Assembly: GCA_024291935.2 (NCBI GenBank)
Contig: CM044312.1
Location: 74,109,001-74,173,000, forward strand
Direction: 5' to 3'
Length of the DNA stretch: 64,000 bases
DNA from: Okapia johnstoni
Lineage: Eukaryota; Chordata; Mammalia; Artiodactyla; Giraffidae
The position numbers were made by a program, and so were the translations under genes. This document shows, piece by piece, positions 33,690 to 46,622 of this stretch; position 1 is the first letter of the stretch, and each line of letters starts with the position of its first letter. Under the pieces are notes generated by a model. That model was not told the origin of the DNA. It saw only the letters and a program-made list of their open reading frames with translations, and made no database searches.

Positions 33690-34325
33690 AAGTGGAGTTG
33701 GAGGTTATAGCAACAGTGTATCAGAAACAGCTGCCAGTCATGAGTTCTCTGGGTGTAATTCCTGCCTATACATGTAGAAACAGGTGGCCATATGTTAACT
33801 TGTTTCCAGGAATCTGTTTCTATCAATGGAGATGTTTCTCTAGACCCAGGGAATCTCTGACAACTCTAAATTTATCCTGTAACTTTAAGAAATACATTAC
33901 ACTTTGGGAGCCATATTACCAAGGGAACTATAATTCAGGTCAACAGGTAGCTCAGGAGAAGAAGAGTCGGCTTTTCCCTTAAATCAAGAATTTACCAATT
34001 CCTATATAGAAATATATCAAGATTGAAATAAATTCTTAAATTACCCCTATTTTAGCAAAACTCATAAAAATCTGTTTCCTGAAATACCCTTTAAACTAGA
34101 AGTGAAGATTCCTTGTCAGGATGACTCAGCACATTGTAGCCAATCAGCAATGACCTAAGTAAACTGCTTGTCCAAACCAATGAAAATTAAGTTCTATGAA
34201 CTTCCTTTTTTTGTATACTCCATAAGCCTTACTGTAACCTTCCTGAAACAAACTTCTTTCCACTTTTGATTTTGAAGCCTCCTTGTTCAAGAACAATTTG
34301 TCTTTCATCCAATAAAATAGCCATA
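33690..34325 (+). mobile_element. Possible old LTR (promoter-like block)
   Basis: A promoter-like array lies in LTR-like order: AP-1-type TGACTCA (34122-34128), CCAAT boxes in GCCAATCAG (34139-34147) and ACCAATGAA (from 34176), a weak TATA-like GTATA (34213-34217), and AATAAA at 34311-34316. The spacing resembles the U3-R part of an ERV LTR, but I find neither clear LTR ends nor viral genes. A chance arrangement is possible. Confidence 0.28.
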
Positions 34326-34354
34326 TCCTGAATTTTCTTTTGACACCTTTTACA

Positions 34355-34734
34355 CATAAAAATCATTTTCAAAGTAAGTATTTTAAACTCTTTATTATGA
34401 AATGTAGTGCATGCCCAGGAAAGTGCAAAGCATAAATGAATTATCACAAAACAACCCATAAGCAACCACCACAACTACAGTACCCCAAGAAACTTATAAA
34501 CTCCTCCAAATCCTGTCAAAGTAACTGCTTTTCTGAACTTTTCTTAAATTCTTTTTTTTTATATATTTCTTCATAGGCATGCATCTCTAAATAATAAAAT
34601 ACCTTATTATCTGCATTTTGAATTTTTTATTAATGCAATTACACAGTGTGTAATCTTTTGAATCTGACTTCTTTCACTCAGCATTTTGTTTGTAAGATTT
34701 ACCCATGTTGTTGAATATCGCTCTAGTCCATTCT
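34355..34734 (-). mobile_element. Old L1 (L1M) 3' end
   Basis: Reverse-complement old L1 pattern: 'ctttattatgaaatgtagt', 'aattacacagtgtgtaatct', 'tctgacttctttcactcagc', 'gatttacccatgttgttgaa'. It is cut at 34734 by the next L1. Confidence 0.55.
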
Positions 34735-35309
34735 TTTTTATTAATTCAAGTATAGCTGATTTATAATACTATGTTGATTTTGGGTATATAAATAGTAATT
34801 CAATATTTTATGGATTATATTTCATTTAAAGTTATTATAAATTATTGACTCTATTCTCTGTGCTGTATAATATATCCCTGTATCTTATTTTATGCATAAT
34901 AGTTTATACATCTTAATCCCTTACCCCCATTTTTCCCCTCCTCCATCCCTTCCCCCACTGGTAACCATTATTTTGTTCTCTATATCTGTGAGTCTGTTTC
35001 TGTTTTGTTATTCTCATTGGCTTTATGTTTTATTTTTGATTCCACATATGAGTGATAACATACAGTTCTCACACTTCACTAAGCATAATACCCTCTAGGT
35101 TCATCAATGTTGAAGCAAATGTCAGAATTTCATTCTTTTTTATGGCCAAGTAATGTTGCATTACATATGTATATATATATACTTTATATATATGATTCAA
35201 ATCAACTATCCCTGTATAAAAATATAACTACCATGTGATTCAGAAATTTAACTCCTGGATATGTACATATAAATGAAACAAAAACATTAATTTGAAAAGA
35301 TATATACAC
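34735..35309 (-). mobile_element. L1 3' end with 5' inversion
   Basis: Antisense L1 3'UTR and ORF2 end (34735 to about 35185: 'aagtatagctgatttataat', 'ccactggtaaccattatttt', 'ttttttatggccaagtaatg') is followed by sense L1 ORF2 ('aactaccatgtgattcagaa', 'aacattaatttgaaaagata') from about 35195 to 35309. In an intact L1 the second piece lies just upstream of the first. No target duplication could be set. Confidence 0.72.
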
Positions 35310-37531
35310 TGTAAAAATCTTAATTTGAAGACAAGAAGGGAAAAAGAAGGAAGAAGAGCCAGGAAGGCAACACATTTTATTGGAAATTTTGATGAGATAA
35401 AAACAAAATTTTGACTCTGATTTGTCTTCAATGATAGCCTGAACAACTCGAGCCATCTCCCTGCGCAGAAATTTAGTGAGATTCTCCTGTTGTTGAACAT
35501 ATTCCAGCCACGGGATGATTATAAAGACACAGAAGTAGTTAGCTTATAATTATTATCCCTCCCAAAAGATTTTAGGAGGCTTTTTTTTAGGTCCTAATAA
35601 TAATTGTCCTAAGTTTTTTTTTTTTTTAAGATACAACTAAAATGTTCCCTTCCCCCAAAGTCCTAACCTCATCTCGTACCTTCTACCACCTCTCACCATG
35701 AGTTCACCAAAAATGGAAACTCTTGTGAGTAAACTTTCATGTTGATTTTGAATTGACTGATTGAATGTTTCTTAAGTTTTAGAAATCTGTTCAAAATAAT
35801 CTGATTTCTCTTGTGAGGAAAAAATAAGGCAGAACATTTTCTCAGTGGTGATTTCTCTAAGCAAGTCTGGCACATTAAAATCCTTGTTATATATTTTTGA
35901 AATAACTGGGAAACATGCTTCATTTTGTAACTTGAAATCCAGAAGAAAAGTCTACCAAGGCAAGAGTTCTGAGGGCCTTTGTTTAAAGTAGTGGAATATT
36001 TTAATCTATTTTTTTTGAACTTTAATAAGGTCTTAAGAAAGGAAGAGCCATCAAAGACAGCATAGAGGCAATTTTTTTTAAGTCCTTCTCATGGACAAGT
36101 TTCTAAAAATGACTCATTCCAAGAAGAATCCTACAGAACTCTAAAGGGACAGTTCTCTGTCACTTACTAAATAAAGTTCATATGGGCAAAGGCATAAAAT
36201 TAAAATAAAATTGGATTGTGATGGGTAAAGATGGGAAAACTTTAGGCATCTCTATATTAACTCTGCTGTGTACTATTTGCCCCAGAATAGTAACATTTTC
36301 ACCTCCTTTCCCCACAACATAATGTGAAATTTCATGAATGCACTATGGGGCAGGGGATATATTAGATCTGTCTCATCTTTGCATAAAGGAGGTAAAAGCT
36401 GAGACTGTAGCTGTAGTTTGGGAACAAGGTATTTTATCAGAGAGGGTACCACTAATGCTTGCTAAATAGCTGAGAGTATTGCCAGAAAACACCAAGACTG
36501 GTAAACATAGGTAAACGTCTATTCTATAATCTATCCCAGGATACTTCCCAGAAAAACGGGGTAGTGCTTCTCTCCCTGCCCCCACTAAACTACTTGAGGT
36601 CAGTTTCTTTTCCCATTAAGGGTTCACAGAATTCAGAGGAAATTCTCCATTTTCTGAACTGATTTCACTTAACGTGGTTTTTTTGGTGGGTATTTTTGCC
36701 TTAGCCTTAGAGGCAATATTATGGACTCTCCTAAAGTATTTAGTTTATTTATGTAAGTTGCCACTGGAGGAGGAGATGGGAGATCAACAGTATGTGAACT
36801 TTCCAATGCTGGAACTATTTCTGCAGAACAGAGTCAGGAGTCTATATATCAGTTCCACTAACAGCAAGAATCTGAAGACACCTGGAAACCCTACAGCTTT
36901 CTTTTGAAGATAACTGCTGCTCAGACAACCTCAGAATTGAAATGTGGATTTCTTTATTCATTTCTTGCCTGACAGAGACAACATCAGTAAGGTATACCTT
37001 GCCAAAGATGATGTCAGCCTTGAAAACGAAAGAAAATATTTGACATGATTTCAAAGAAATGTCAGAGATTTCTGGGTTTCCTTAACATAAGCATCCCTTA
37101 CCTGGAGAAGTGGCTATGAGAATTCATTCTGTTTCTGTTTGTTAACACATACTTTTATGAGTATGGATTTTCTGCAGTTTTCTGTTAAATAGAAAATAGT
37201 TGAAATTAATCGCTTGTCAACAATAGCATGTGCATTACCATGTGAAAGACAACTCACCAAATCAAATTATTATTATTCATACCCACAATGGCAGTCTTCA
37301 TATTGAGAGTTACTTGGAGCAGAATTAAACTGATTTGCACAAGCTGAGCTTAGTGCCATTTTTAGGGAAAATGGCTGTAGGCTTTGTAGCAAAATTATTG
37401 GAGAAAGACCTTAATTTTTAAAATATTATTTTTAAAATTTTCATTGTGAAATGAAAATTAGTTTCTAATGCAATACAATTAATCTTAAGTAAGCTTTTTG
37501 CTACAAGTGTTTATACATATTAGAATAAGCA
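35310..37531. other. No feature recognised
   Basis: Unassigned sequence with T runs (35617-35628). Frames such as 35693-35923 and 36674-36907 show no family signature. Confidence 0.35.
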
Positions 37532-37545
37532 GAGAAGGAAGTTTT

Positions 37546-39880
37546 TTTTTTTTTTTTTTTTTTTTTTATTTTAGTTGGGGGCTAATTACTTTACAATATT
37601 GTAGTAGTTTTTGCCATACATTGACATGAATCAGCCATGGGTTCACATGTGCTCCCCCTCCCGAACCCTCCTCCCACCTCCCTCCCCTTCCCAACCCTCT
37701 GTGTCATCCCAGCGCTCCATCCCTGAGCATCCGTCCCATGCATAGAACATGGAATGGTGTTCCGCTTCACATATGACAATATACATGTTTCAATGTTATT
37801 GTCCCAGAACGTCCCACCCTCACCCTTCTCCCTCAGAGTCCACAGGACTGTTCTATGCATCTGTGTCTCTTATTATGTCTCACATATAGGGTTACCATTA
37901 CCATCTTTCAAATTCCATATACATGCATTAGTATACTGTATTGGTACTTTTCTTTCTGGCTCACTTCACTCTGTATAATGGGCTCCAGTTTCATCCATCT
38001 CAATAGAACTGATTCAAATGTATTTTTTTTAATGGCTGAGTAATATTCCATTGTGTATATGTACCACAGCTTCCTTATCCATTCGTCTGCCGATGGACAT
38101 CTAGGTTGCTTCCATGTCCTGGCTATTGTAAACAGTGCTGCGATGAACATTGGGGTACACGCATCTCTTTCAATTCTGGTTTTCCTCGGTGTGTATGCCT
38201 AGCAGTGGGGATTGCTGGGTCATATGGCAGTTCTATTCCCAGTTTTTTAAGGAATCTCCACACTGTTCTCCATAGTGGCTGTACTAGTTTTTGCATTCCC
38301 ACCAACAGTGTAAGAGGGTTTCCCTTTTCTCCACACCCTCTCCAGCATTTATTGCTTGTAGACTTTTGGATAGCAGCCATTCTGACTGGTGTGTAATGGT
38401 ACCTCATTTGTGGTTTTGATTTGCATCTCTCTAATAATGAGTGATGTTGAGCATCTTTTCATGTGTTTGTTAGCCATCTGTATGTCTTCTTTGGAGAAAT
38501 GTCTGTTTAGTTCTTTGGCCCATTTTTTGATTGGGTCGTTTATTTTTCTGGAATTCAGCTGCAGGAGTTGCTTGTATATTTTTGAGATTAATTGTTTTGT
38601 CTGTTGCTTCGTTTGCTATTATTTTCTCCCATTCTGAAGGCTGTCTTTTCACCTTGCTCCTAGTTTCCTTTGTTTGTGCAAAAGCTTTTAATTTTAATTA
38701 GGTCCCATTTGTTTATTTTTGCTTTTATTTCCAATATTCTGGGGGGTGGGTCATGGAGGATCCTGCTGTGATTTATGTCGGAGAGTGTTTTGCCTATGTT
38801 TTTCCTCTAGGAGTTTTATGGTTTCTGGTCTTACGTTTAGATCTTTAATCCATTTTGAGTTTTATTTTTGTGTATGGTGTTAGGAAGTGTTCTAGTTTCA
38901 TTCTTTTACAAGTGGTTGACCAGTTTTCCACCCAGCACCACTTGTTAAAGAGATTGTCTTTTTCTCCATTGTATACTCTTGCCTCCTTTGTTGAAGATAA
39001 GGTGCCCATAGGTGTGTGGGTTTATCTCTGGGCTTTCTATTTTGTTCCATTGTTCTATATTTCTATCCTTGTGCCAGTACCACACTGTCTTGATGACTGT
39101 GGCTTTGTAGTAGAGCTTGAAGTCAGGCAGGTTGAATTCCTCCAGTTCCATTCTTCTTTCTCAAGATTGCTTTGGCTATTCGAGGTTTCTTATACTTCCA
39201 TACAAATTGTGAAATGATTTGTTCTAGTTCTGAGAAAAATATCATTGGTAGCTTGATAGGGATTGCATTGAATCTATAGATTGCTTTGGGTAGTATACTC
39301 ATTTTTTCACTATATTAATTCTTCCCAATCCATGAACACGGTATATTTCTCCATCTGTTTGTGTCCTCTTTGATTTCTTTCATCAGTGTTTTATAGTTTT
39401 CTATATATAAGTCTTTTGTTTCTTTAGGTAGAAAATATTCCTAAGTATTTTATTCTTTTTGTTCGCAATGGTGAATGGTATTGTTTCCTTAATTTCTCTT
39501 TCTGTTTTCTCATTATTGGTGTATAGGAATGCAAGAGATTTCTGTGTGTTAATTTTGTATCCTGCAACTTTACTATATTCATTGATTAGCTCTAGTAGTT
39601 TTCTGGTAGAATCTTTAGGGTTTTCTATGTAGAGGATCATGTCATCTGCAAACAGTGAGAGTTTTTACTTCTTCTTTTCCTATCTGTATTCCTTTTATTT
39701 CTTTTTTCCGCTCTGATTGCTGTGGCCAAAACTTCCAAAACTATGTTGAATAGTAGTGGTGAAAGTGGGCATCCTTGCCTTGTTCCTGACTTTAGGGGAA
39801 ATGCTTTCAGTTTTTCACCATTGAGGATAATGTTTGCTGTGGGTTTGTCATATATACCTTTTATTATGTTGAGGTATGTT
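37546..39880 (-). mobile_element. Young 5'-truncated L1 (L1_BT-like)
   Basis: The plus strand begins with 26 T (37542-37567, the reversed poly-A tail), then the ruminant L1 3'UTR ('gggggctaattactttacaa', 'catacattgacatgaatcag') and ORF2 C-terminal half up to the reverse transcriptase, where it is truncated. A perfect 14-base duplication GAGAAGGAAGTTTT lies at 37532-37545 and 39881-39894. The length is 2.3 kb. The pure tail and perfect duplication suggest a recent event. Confidence 0.95.
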
Positions 39881-39924
39881 GAGAAGGAAGTTTTATAGAT
39901 TTCTTCAGTCAAAATTTTTGTCAC
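39401..39924 (-). pseudogene. L1 ORF2 reverse transcriptase remnant, frameshifted
   Basis: ORF2p is the L1 endonuclease and reverse transcriptase. The upstream frame (39637-39924) carries [20 protein letters not shown], an RT core block. The downstream frame starts at [20 protein letters not shown], directly after the bases that encode FADD in the other frame. The catalytic motif is thus present in DNA but split from the upstream block by a frameshift near AIRAEK. A 5' truncation removes the endonuclease. The first 44 bases of the upstream frame lie outside the element, in flanking DNA. Confidence 0.85.
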
Positions 39925-39999
39925 TTTGTGAATTTAGTAACTCAATTTGATGAGTAGCTTCCATATTATATTAAAAACTAACTTTTATAAACATAGTAT

Positions 40000-40214
40000 G
40001 TGTGGGTGCTAAGTCGCTTCAGTCGTGTCCAACTCATCGCGACCCTATGGACTGTAGCCCGCCAGGCTCCTCTGTACATGGAATTCTTCAGGCAAGAATA
40101 CTGGAGTGGGTTGCGATGCCCTCCTTCAGGGAATCTTCCTGACCCAGGAATCGAAGCCATGCATTTCCTGCATTGCAGGTGGATTCTTTACCACTGAGCC
40201 AGCCGGGAAACCCC
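40000..40214 (-). mobile_element. Bov-tA SINE
   Basis: Reversed element ('gctaagtcgcttcagtcgtg' to 'gagccagccgggaaacccc') with a perfect 11-base duplication AAACATAGTAT at 39989-39999 and 40215-40225. Confidence 0.94.
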
Positions 40215-40225
40215 AAACATAGTAT

Positions 40226-41314
40226 ATAAATACTTAAAAACACTTAAAATTGGAGCCAAATAGTTATTTCTTCTATTGAATGTATTTTTCACTTTTAGAT
40301 CCTGTTGGTTAAGAACTATACTTTTAAATATCTATATGAAGTATGAAGGATTATTTTTGTAGTCGGCCTCTCACTTTGCAATCATATTTATTAAAATTAT
40401 TCAGAACACTGTGCTTAAATGTTTCAATATCTAACTGCTAGTGCTTTTATTTTCCTATTTTTAAATATTTTTTTATATGTTGAGAGTATGTGTTAAATCT
40501 TTTTGAGCCATTTTCATATCTGAGAGAAACTTGCTGTAATTTCAAACATAAAAAATTCCAACTACAGATGAAAATTTTATTTGACAACATTTAATTTTAG
40601 AACTGCAGTGTTTATATGATTTCATTTTCTAAATCATCAAGTTCAGTTCCAGTTTGATTTTTGTTCAATTTTGAATAATTTTTACTCTCCTTTAAATGTA
40701 CATTGCAGAATGATATAATAATTTTTATTATATTGCTTTAATTTAAAATATATTTGCTAAATTTTCACAACATAAGGAAAGCCTGTTAGTTTTCTGAATA
40801 GCTAAGTATCTTTGTAAGTGTAGAGTTCATTACGCATTTGTTTTGTTGGTAATGCACTTTTATATCATGTATAATTTTGTTACTTTATCAAGAATTCTTA
40901 CACACTGATTCCTTTTCTCTCTGTTCTCAATGTGTGTATTTTTTTTCTTAAGTGTAACTTACTTGTCCATTTACACTTCATTGTAACATTACACTGAAAA
41001 AATTTCTTAGGTTTTTTTCTCTACTTAATTTGTATGCCGTATACCCTATTTACCACCTAAAATATAAATTTTTACACTGCTACCAGTATTTTAGTTGTTA
41101 AAAAGTTATTTTAAAAGTCTTATCAATGAATAATAAATGTTTTACATAAGAGAGAATATCCTTACATTGCTTCTTATCTTAGGAGGAAAGTACTTGGAAT
41201 TTTACTACTATGTATGATGTTTCCTTTGGGTTATTCAGAGATACCTTTTATCATATTGTGCAAATGTCCTTCTTACTAGTTTGTTAAGAGTTGCTGTTAT
41301 GAATTGTTGCATTT
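40226..41314. other. No feature recognised
   Basis: Very AT-rich, unassigned sequence. No exon or repeat family is supported. Confidence 0.35.
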
Positions 41315-42803
41315 TCTCATTTATTTTTTTAGTTTGTAACTTTTTGATCCAATTTTATTCATTTCCCCTACACTCCATGCCCTGCACTGACAATCTTAAA
41401 TCTGTTCTCTATATTTATGAATTCAAGGTGTTTTTTTTTTTTTTAGAATTCTGTATATAAGTAACAGGATAAAGTATTTGTCTTTCTCTGACTTATTTTT
41501 CTTGGCATAACATCCTCAACTTTCATTCATGTTTTGCATGCCAAAATTTTCTTCTTTTAATGGCTAAATAATATTCCAGGGGGTATGTGTGTCACATTTT
41601 CTTTACCTACTCATCCATTGATAGACACTTGACTTGTTTCAGTGTCTTAACTATCATACATAATGCTGCAATGACCATGGGGCACAATTATCCTTTTGAG
41701 AGAATGAGTTTCGTTTATTCAGATTGATACTCAAAGTGAAATTGAGGAATACTATGGTAGTTCTATTTTATTTTTTGAGTAACCTCCAGACTGTTTTCCA
41801 TAGTCACTATTATTCCTATCATCAATTTACAACAGTTCCTTTTTCTCCGTATCCTCACCAACCCTGAATATTTCTTATCTTCTTGATAATAGCAATCCAA
41901 ACATGCATGAGGTGATATCTCATTGTGGCTTTGATTTGTATTTACCTGATGAGTAGTTATGTTGAGCACCTTTCATTTACCTGTTAGCCATTTGGGTGTT
42001 TTCTCTGGAAAAATGTCTATTCAGTTCCTCTGCCCATTTTTAAATTCAGATTGTTTGGTTTTGAGTTGTTGTTGTTTTGTTTGGGGATTTTTTTTTGCTG
42101 TAAAATTGTATGAGTGTTTTAAAATATATTTTGGATATCAACCCTTTATCAGATATATGATTTGAATATGTTTTCACCCATTTAGTAGAATAGCTCTGTT
42201 TTGTTAATGGTTTCTTTTGCTGTTTAAGCTTTTTAGTTCGATGTCGTCCCACTTTATTTTTGCTTAACTTGCTTTGTTGTTAGTGTCAAATCTAAATAAT
42301 CATTGCCTACACCAATGTCAAGGAGAATACTACTGTGTTTTCATCTAGCAGCTTAATGGTTTCAGGGCTTACGTTCAGTTTTTAATGGGTTTTGAATGGA
42401 TTTTTATGTATATGATATAAGATAATGGGCCATTTTCACTCTTTTGCATTTTTGTCACTCTTTTTGCGTCTTTTGTGACTGTCCATTTTTTCCAACACCA
42501 TTTACTGGAGAGACTGTCCTTTCCCATTTTATTTTCTTCCTGCCTTTCTTGTAAATTAACTGATCATACACATCTGAGTTTATTTCTGGGCTCTCTATTC
42601 TCCTCTATTGAGCTATGTCTTTTTTTTTTTTAATGCTTTACAGAATTTTGTGGTTTTCTGTCATACATCAGCAAGAATCAGCCATAGGTACACCCATGTC
42701 CCCTCCCTCCCAAACTCCCCTCACATGTCCCTCCCCGTTCCACCCTTCTAGACTGTCACAGAGCCCCTGTTTGAGTTCCCTGAATCACACAGCAAATTCC
42801 CAT

Positions 42804-43042
42804 TCAGTTCAGTTCAGTCACTCAGTTGTGTCTGACTCTTTGCGACCCCATGGACTGCAGCACACCAGGCCTCCCTGTCCATCACCAACTCCCGGAGTTT
42901 ACTCAAACTCATGTCCGTTGAGTCGGTGATGCCATCCAACCATCTCATCCTCTGTCATTCCCTTCTCCTCCCGCCATCAATCTTTCCCAGCACCAGGGTC
43001 TTTTCAAATGAGTCAGTTCTTTGCATCAGATGGCCAAAGTAA
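42804..43042 (-). mobile_element. BovB 3' end fragment
   Basis: Reversed tail 'tcagttcagttcagtcactc' to 'cagatggccaaagta'. The host L1 reads 'agcaaattcccat' before it and 'attggctatctatttta' after it, adjacent in other L1 copies. No clean duplication. Confidence 0.9.
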
Positions 43043-44843
43043 TATTGGCTATCTATTTTACATATAGTATTGTAAATTTCCATGCTACCCTCTCATAACA
43101 TCTCACCTTCTCCCTCCTCCCCTCCCCCTGTGTCTATAGGTCTGTTCTCTATGTCTGTTTCTCCATTGCTGCCCTGAAAATAAATTCATGAATACCATCT
43201 TTTTAGATTGCATATATATGTGTCAGTATACGATATTTATATTTCTCTTTATGACTTACTTCACTCTGTATAATAGGCTCTAGGTTTGTTTACCTCATTA
43301 GAACTGACTCAAATGTGTTCCTTTTTTATGACTGAGAAGTATTGCAGTGTATATATGTACCACATCTTCTTTATTCATTCATCTGTCTATGGACATCTAG
43401 GTTGCTTCCATGTTCTAGCTATTGTAAATAGTGCTGCAATGAACATTGGGGTATGTGTGTCTTTTTTAATTTTGGTTTCCTCTGGGTATATGCCTACAAG
43501 TATGATTTCTAGGTCATATGGTGGTTTTGTTCCTAGTTTTTTATTCCTAGCTCCTAGTGGCTAAATCAGTTTACATTCCCACCAGGAATCCAAGAGCATT
43601 CCTTTTTCTCCACACCCTCTCCAGCGTTTATTGTCTGTAGACTCTTTGATGATGGCCATTCTGACTAGTGTGAAGTGATATTTCATTGTAGTTTTGATTT
43701 GCATTTCTCTAATAATGAGTGATGTTGAGCAGCTTTTCATGTGCTTTTGTTAGCTATCTGTATGACTTCTTTGGAGAAATGCCCTTTTAGGTCTTTTTCC
43801 CACTTTTTGATTGGGTTGCTTGTTTTTCTGGTATTGAGTTGTATGAGATGCTTGTATATTTTGGAAATTAATTCTTTGTCAGTTATTTCCTTTGCTATTA
43901 TTTTCTCCTATTCTGAGGATTGTCTTTTCACCTTCTTTGTAATTTCCTTGCTATACAAAAGCTTTTAAGTTTAATTAGGTTCCATTTGTTTATTTTTGTT
44001 TTTATTTCCATTACTCTAGGAGGTGGGTCATAGAAGATCTTGCTTTGATTTATATCATCAAGTGTTCTGCCTATGTTTTCCTCTAAGAGTTTTATAGTTC
44101 CTGGTCTTACCTTTATATCTTTAATCCATTTTGATTTTATCTTTGTGTATGGCAAAGTTTTCCCAGCACCACTTATTGAAAAGGCTATCTTTGCCCCATT
44201 GTACATTCTTGTCTCCTTTGTCAAAAATAAGATTTATCTCTGGGTTTATCTCTGGGTTCTCTATCTTGTTCCATTGCTCTATATTTCTGCTTTTGTGCTA
44301 GTACCACACTGTCTTGATGACTAGCTTTGTAATATAGTCTGAAGTCAGGAAGGTTGATTCCTCCAGCTCCAACTTCTTTCTTAAGACTGCTTTGGCTATT
44401 TGGGGTCTTTTGCGTTTCCATGTGGATTGTGAAATATTTTGTTCTAGTTCTGTGAAAAATGCCATTGGTAATTTGATTGGGATCGCATTGAATCTGTAGT
44501 TTGCATTTGGCAGTATAGTGACTTTCACAATATTGATTCTTCCTACCCAGGAACATGGAATGCCTCTCTGTTTATGTTGTCTTTGATTTCTTTCATCAGT
44601 GTCTTATAATTTTCTGTATACAGGTCTTTTGTCCCCTTAGGTAGGTTTATTCCTAGATATTTTATTCTTTTTGTTGGAATGGTGAATAGTATTGATTCCT
44701 TAATTTCTCTTTCTGATTTTTCATTGTTCTTATATAGGAAGGCAAGTGATATCTGTGTATTGTCATAGCTAGGACTTCCAAAGCTATGTTGAATAATAGT
44801 GGTGATAGTGGACACCCTTGTCTTATTCCTGAGTATAATCTTT

Positions 44844-45029
44844 AAACCATAGCTTTGAGTAGACATACCTTTGTCAGTAGAGTAATGTCTGTGCTTTTTA
44901 ACATGCTGTCTAGGTTGGTCATAGCTTTTTTCCCAAGAAGCAAGCATCTTTTAATTTCATGGCTGCAATCACCATCTGCAGTGATTTTGGAGCTCCAGAA
45001 AATGAAGTCTGTCACCGTTTCCATTGTTT
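44844..45029 (-). mobile_element. Internal BovB fragment lacking the 3' tail
   Basis: Reversed BovB from 'ccatagctttgagtagac' through 'aatttcatggctgcaatcac' to 'gtcaccgtttccattgttt'. Both BovB ends are missing, which is unusual because ordinary insertions keep the 3' end. The flanking L1 does not join directly: several hundred bases of ORF2 are absent. Confidence 0.88.
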
Positions 45030-45766
45030 ACTGGCCTATAATTTCTTTGTTTTGTCTTGTCTTTGCCTGGTTTGAGTATCAGGATGATTGTGGCCTCAGA
45101 ATGATTTTGGAAGTGTTCCTTTCTCTGCAATTTTTGGAAGCGTTTCAGAAAAATAGGCATTAACTCTTCTCTAAATGTTTGATAGAATTTCCCTGTGAAG
45201 CCATCTGGCCCTGGACATTTGTTTTTTTGAGAGATTTTTGATCATGGTTTCAATTTTAGTGTTTGTAATTGGGTTTCATAATTTCTATTTCTTCCTAGTT
45301 CAGTTTTGGGAGGTTGAACTTTTCTAAGAATCTGTCCATTTTCTTTAGATTGTCCAATTTATTAGCATATAGTTGCTCATAATATTCTCTTATGATCCTT
45401 TGTATTTCTGTGTTGTCTGTTGTAACCTTTCCTTTTTCATTTCTAATTTTGTTGACTTGATTTTTCTCCCTTTTCTTCGTGATGAGTCTGGCTAGTGATT
45501 TACCAATTTTATCTTCTCAAAGTACCATCTCTTGGTTTTATTAATCTTTGCTATTGTTTCCTTCTTTTCTTTTTCACTTATTTCTGCTCTGATGTTCATG
45601 ATGTCTTTCATTCTGCTGACTGAGGGGGTTTTTTGTTCTTCTTTTTCCAGATGCTTTAGATGTAGAATTAGGTTGTCTATTGATGTTTTCCTTGTTTCTT
45701 GAGGTATGATGGCATTGCTATAAACTTCCCTCTTAGAATTGCTTTTGCTGAATCCCATAGGTTTTA

Positions 45767-45981
45767 ATATCTTTGTGGTAGCTTATATGGTAAAGAATCT
45801 GCCTGCAAGGCAGGAGACCTGGGTTCGATTCCTGGTTCAGAAAGATCCTCTGGAGAAGGGAATGGCAAGCCACTCCAGTATTCTTGCCTGGAGAATCCCA
45901 TGGATAGAGGAGCCTGGAAGGCTATAGTTCATGGGGTCACAAAGAGTCAGACATGACGGAGTGACTAACACTGCTACTGCT
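45767..45981 (+). mobile_element. Bov-tA SINE
   Basis: Forward head 'ctttgtggtagcttatatgg', body 'gccactccagtattcttgcc', tail 'ttcatggggtcacaaagagt'. Perfect 10-base duplication ATAGGTTTTA at 45757-45766 and 45982-45991. Confidence 0.93.
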
Positions 45982-46403
45982 ATAGGTTTTAGATTGTCAT
46001 GTTTTCATTGTCATTCGTTTCTGGGAATCTTTTGATTTCCCTTATTTCTTCACTAGCCTCTTCTTTATTTAGTAATGTATTCTTTAATGACTTTGCATTT
46101 TTAATGCAGTTTTTTTCCTGTAGTTGATACCTAGTCTCATAGCATTGTGGTCAGAGAAGATACTTGATACAAATTCAATTTTCTTAAATTTAATGAGCCT
46201 TGATTTGTGGCCCAAGATGTGGTACATCCTGGAGAATGTTCCACGTGCAGTTGAATAGAAAGTGTATTCTTCTGCATTTGGATGGAAAGTCCTGAAGATA
46301 GGTCCGTTTGGTCTGATACTTTATTTAAGATTTGTGTTCCTTATTAATTTTATGTTTTGATGATCTGTCATTGGTGTATGGGGGGTGTTAAAGTCCCCTA
46401 CTA

Positions 46404-46622
46404 TTATTGTGTTACTATTAGGTCTGTTAGTGTTTGCCTTATGTATTGAGGTGCTCCTATGTTGGGAGCATACATATTTACACTTATTGTATCATCTTCT
46501 TGGATTGACCCCTTGATTAATATGTATTGTCCTTCTTTGTCTCTTACAATATTACTTATTTTAAAGTCTATTTTGTCTGAAATAAGGATTGCCACTCTGG
46601 CTTTCTTTTGGTTTCCATTCAC
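46404..46622 (-). pseudogene. L1 ORF2 endonuclease fragment
   Basis: ORF2p endonuclease region of L1 number 2: ARVAILISDKIDFKI, then QYILIKGSIQEDDTISVNMY and APNIGAPQYIRQTLTDL. This is the middle of the APE-type nuclease domain; the following catalytic GDFN region is out of frame. It is 73 codons of a protein of about 1270 residues, so not functional. Confidence 0.8.
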
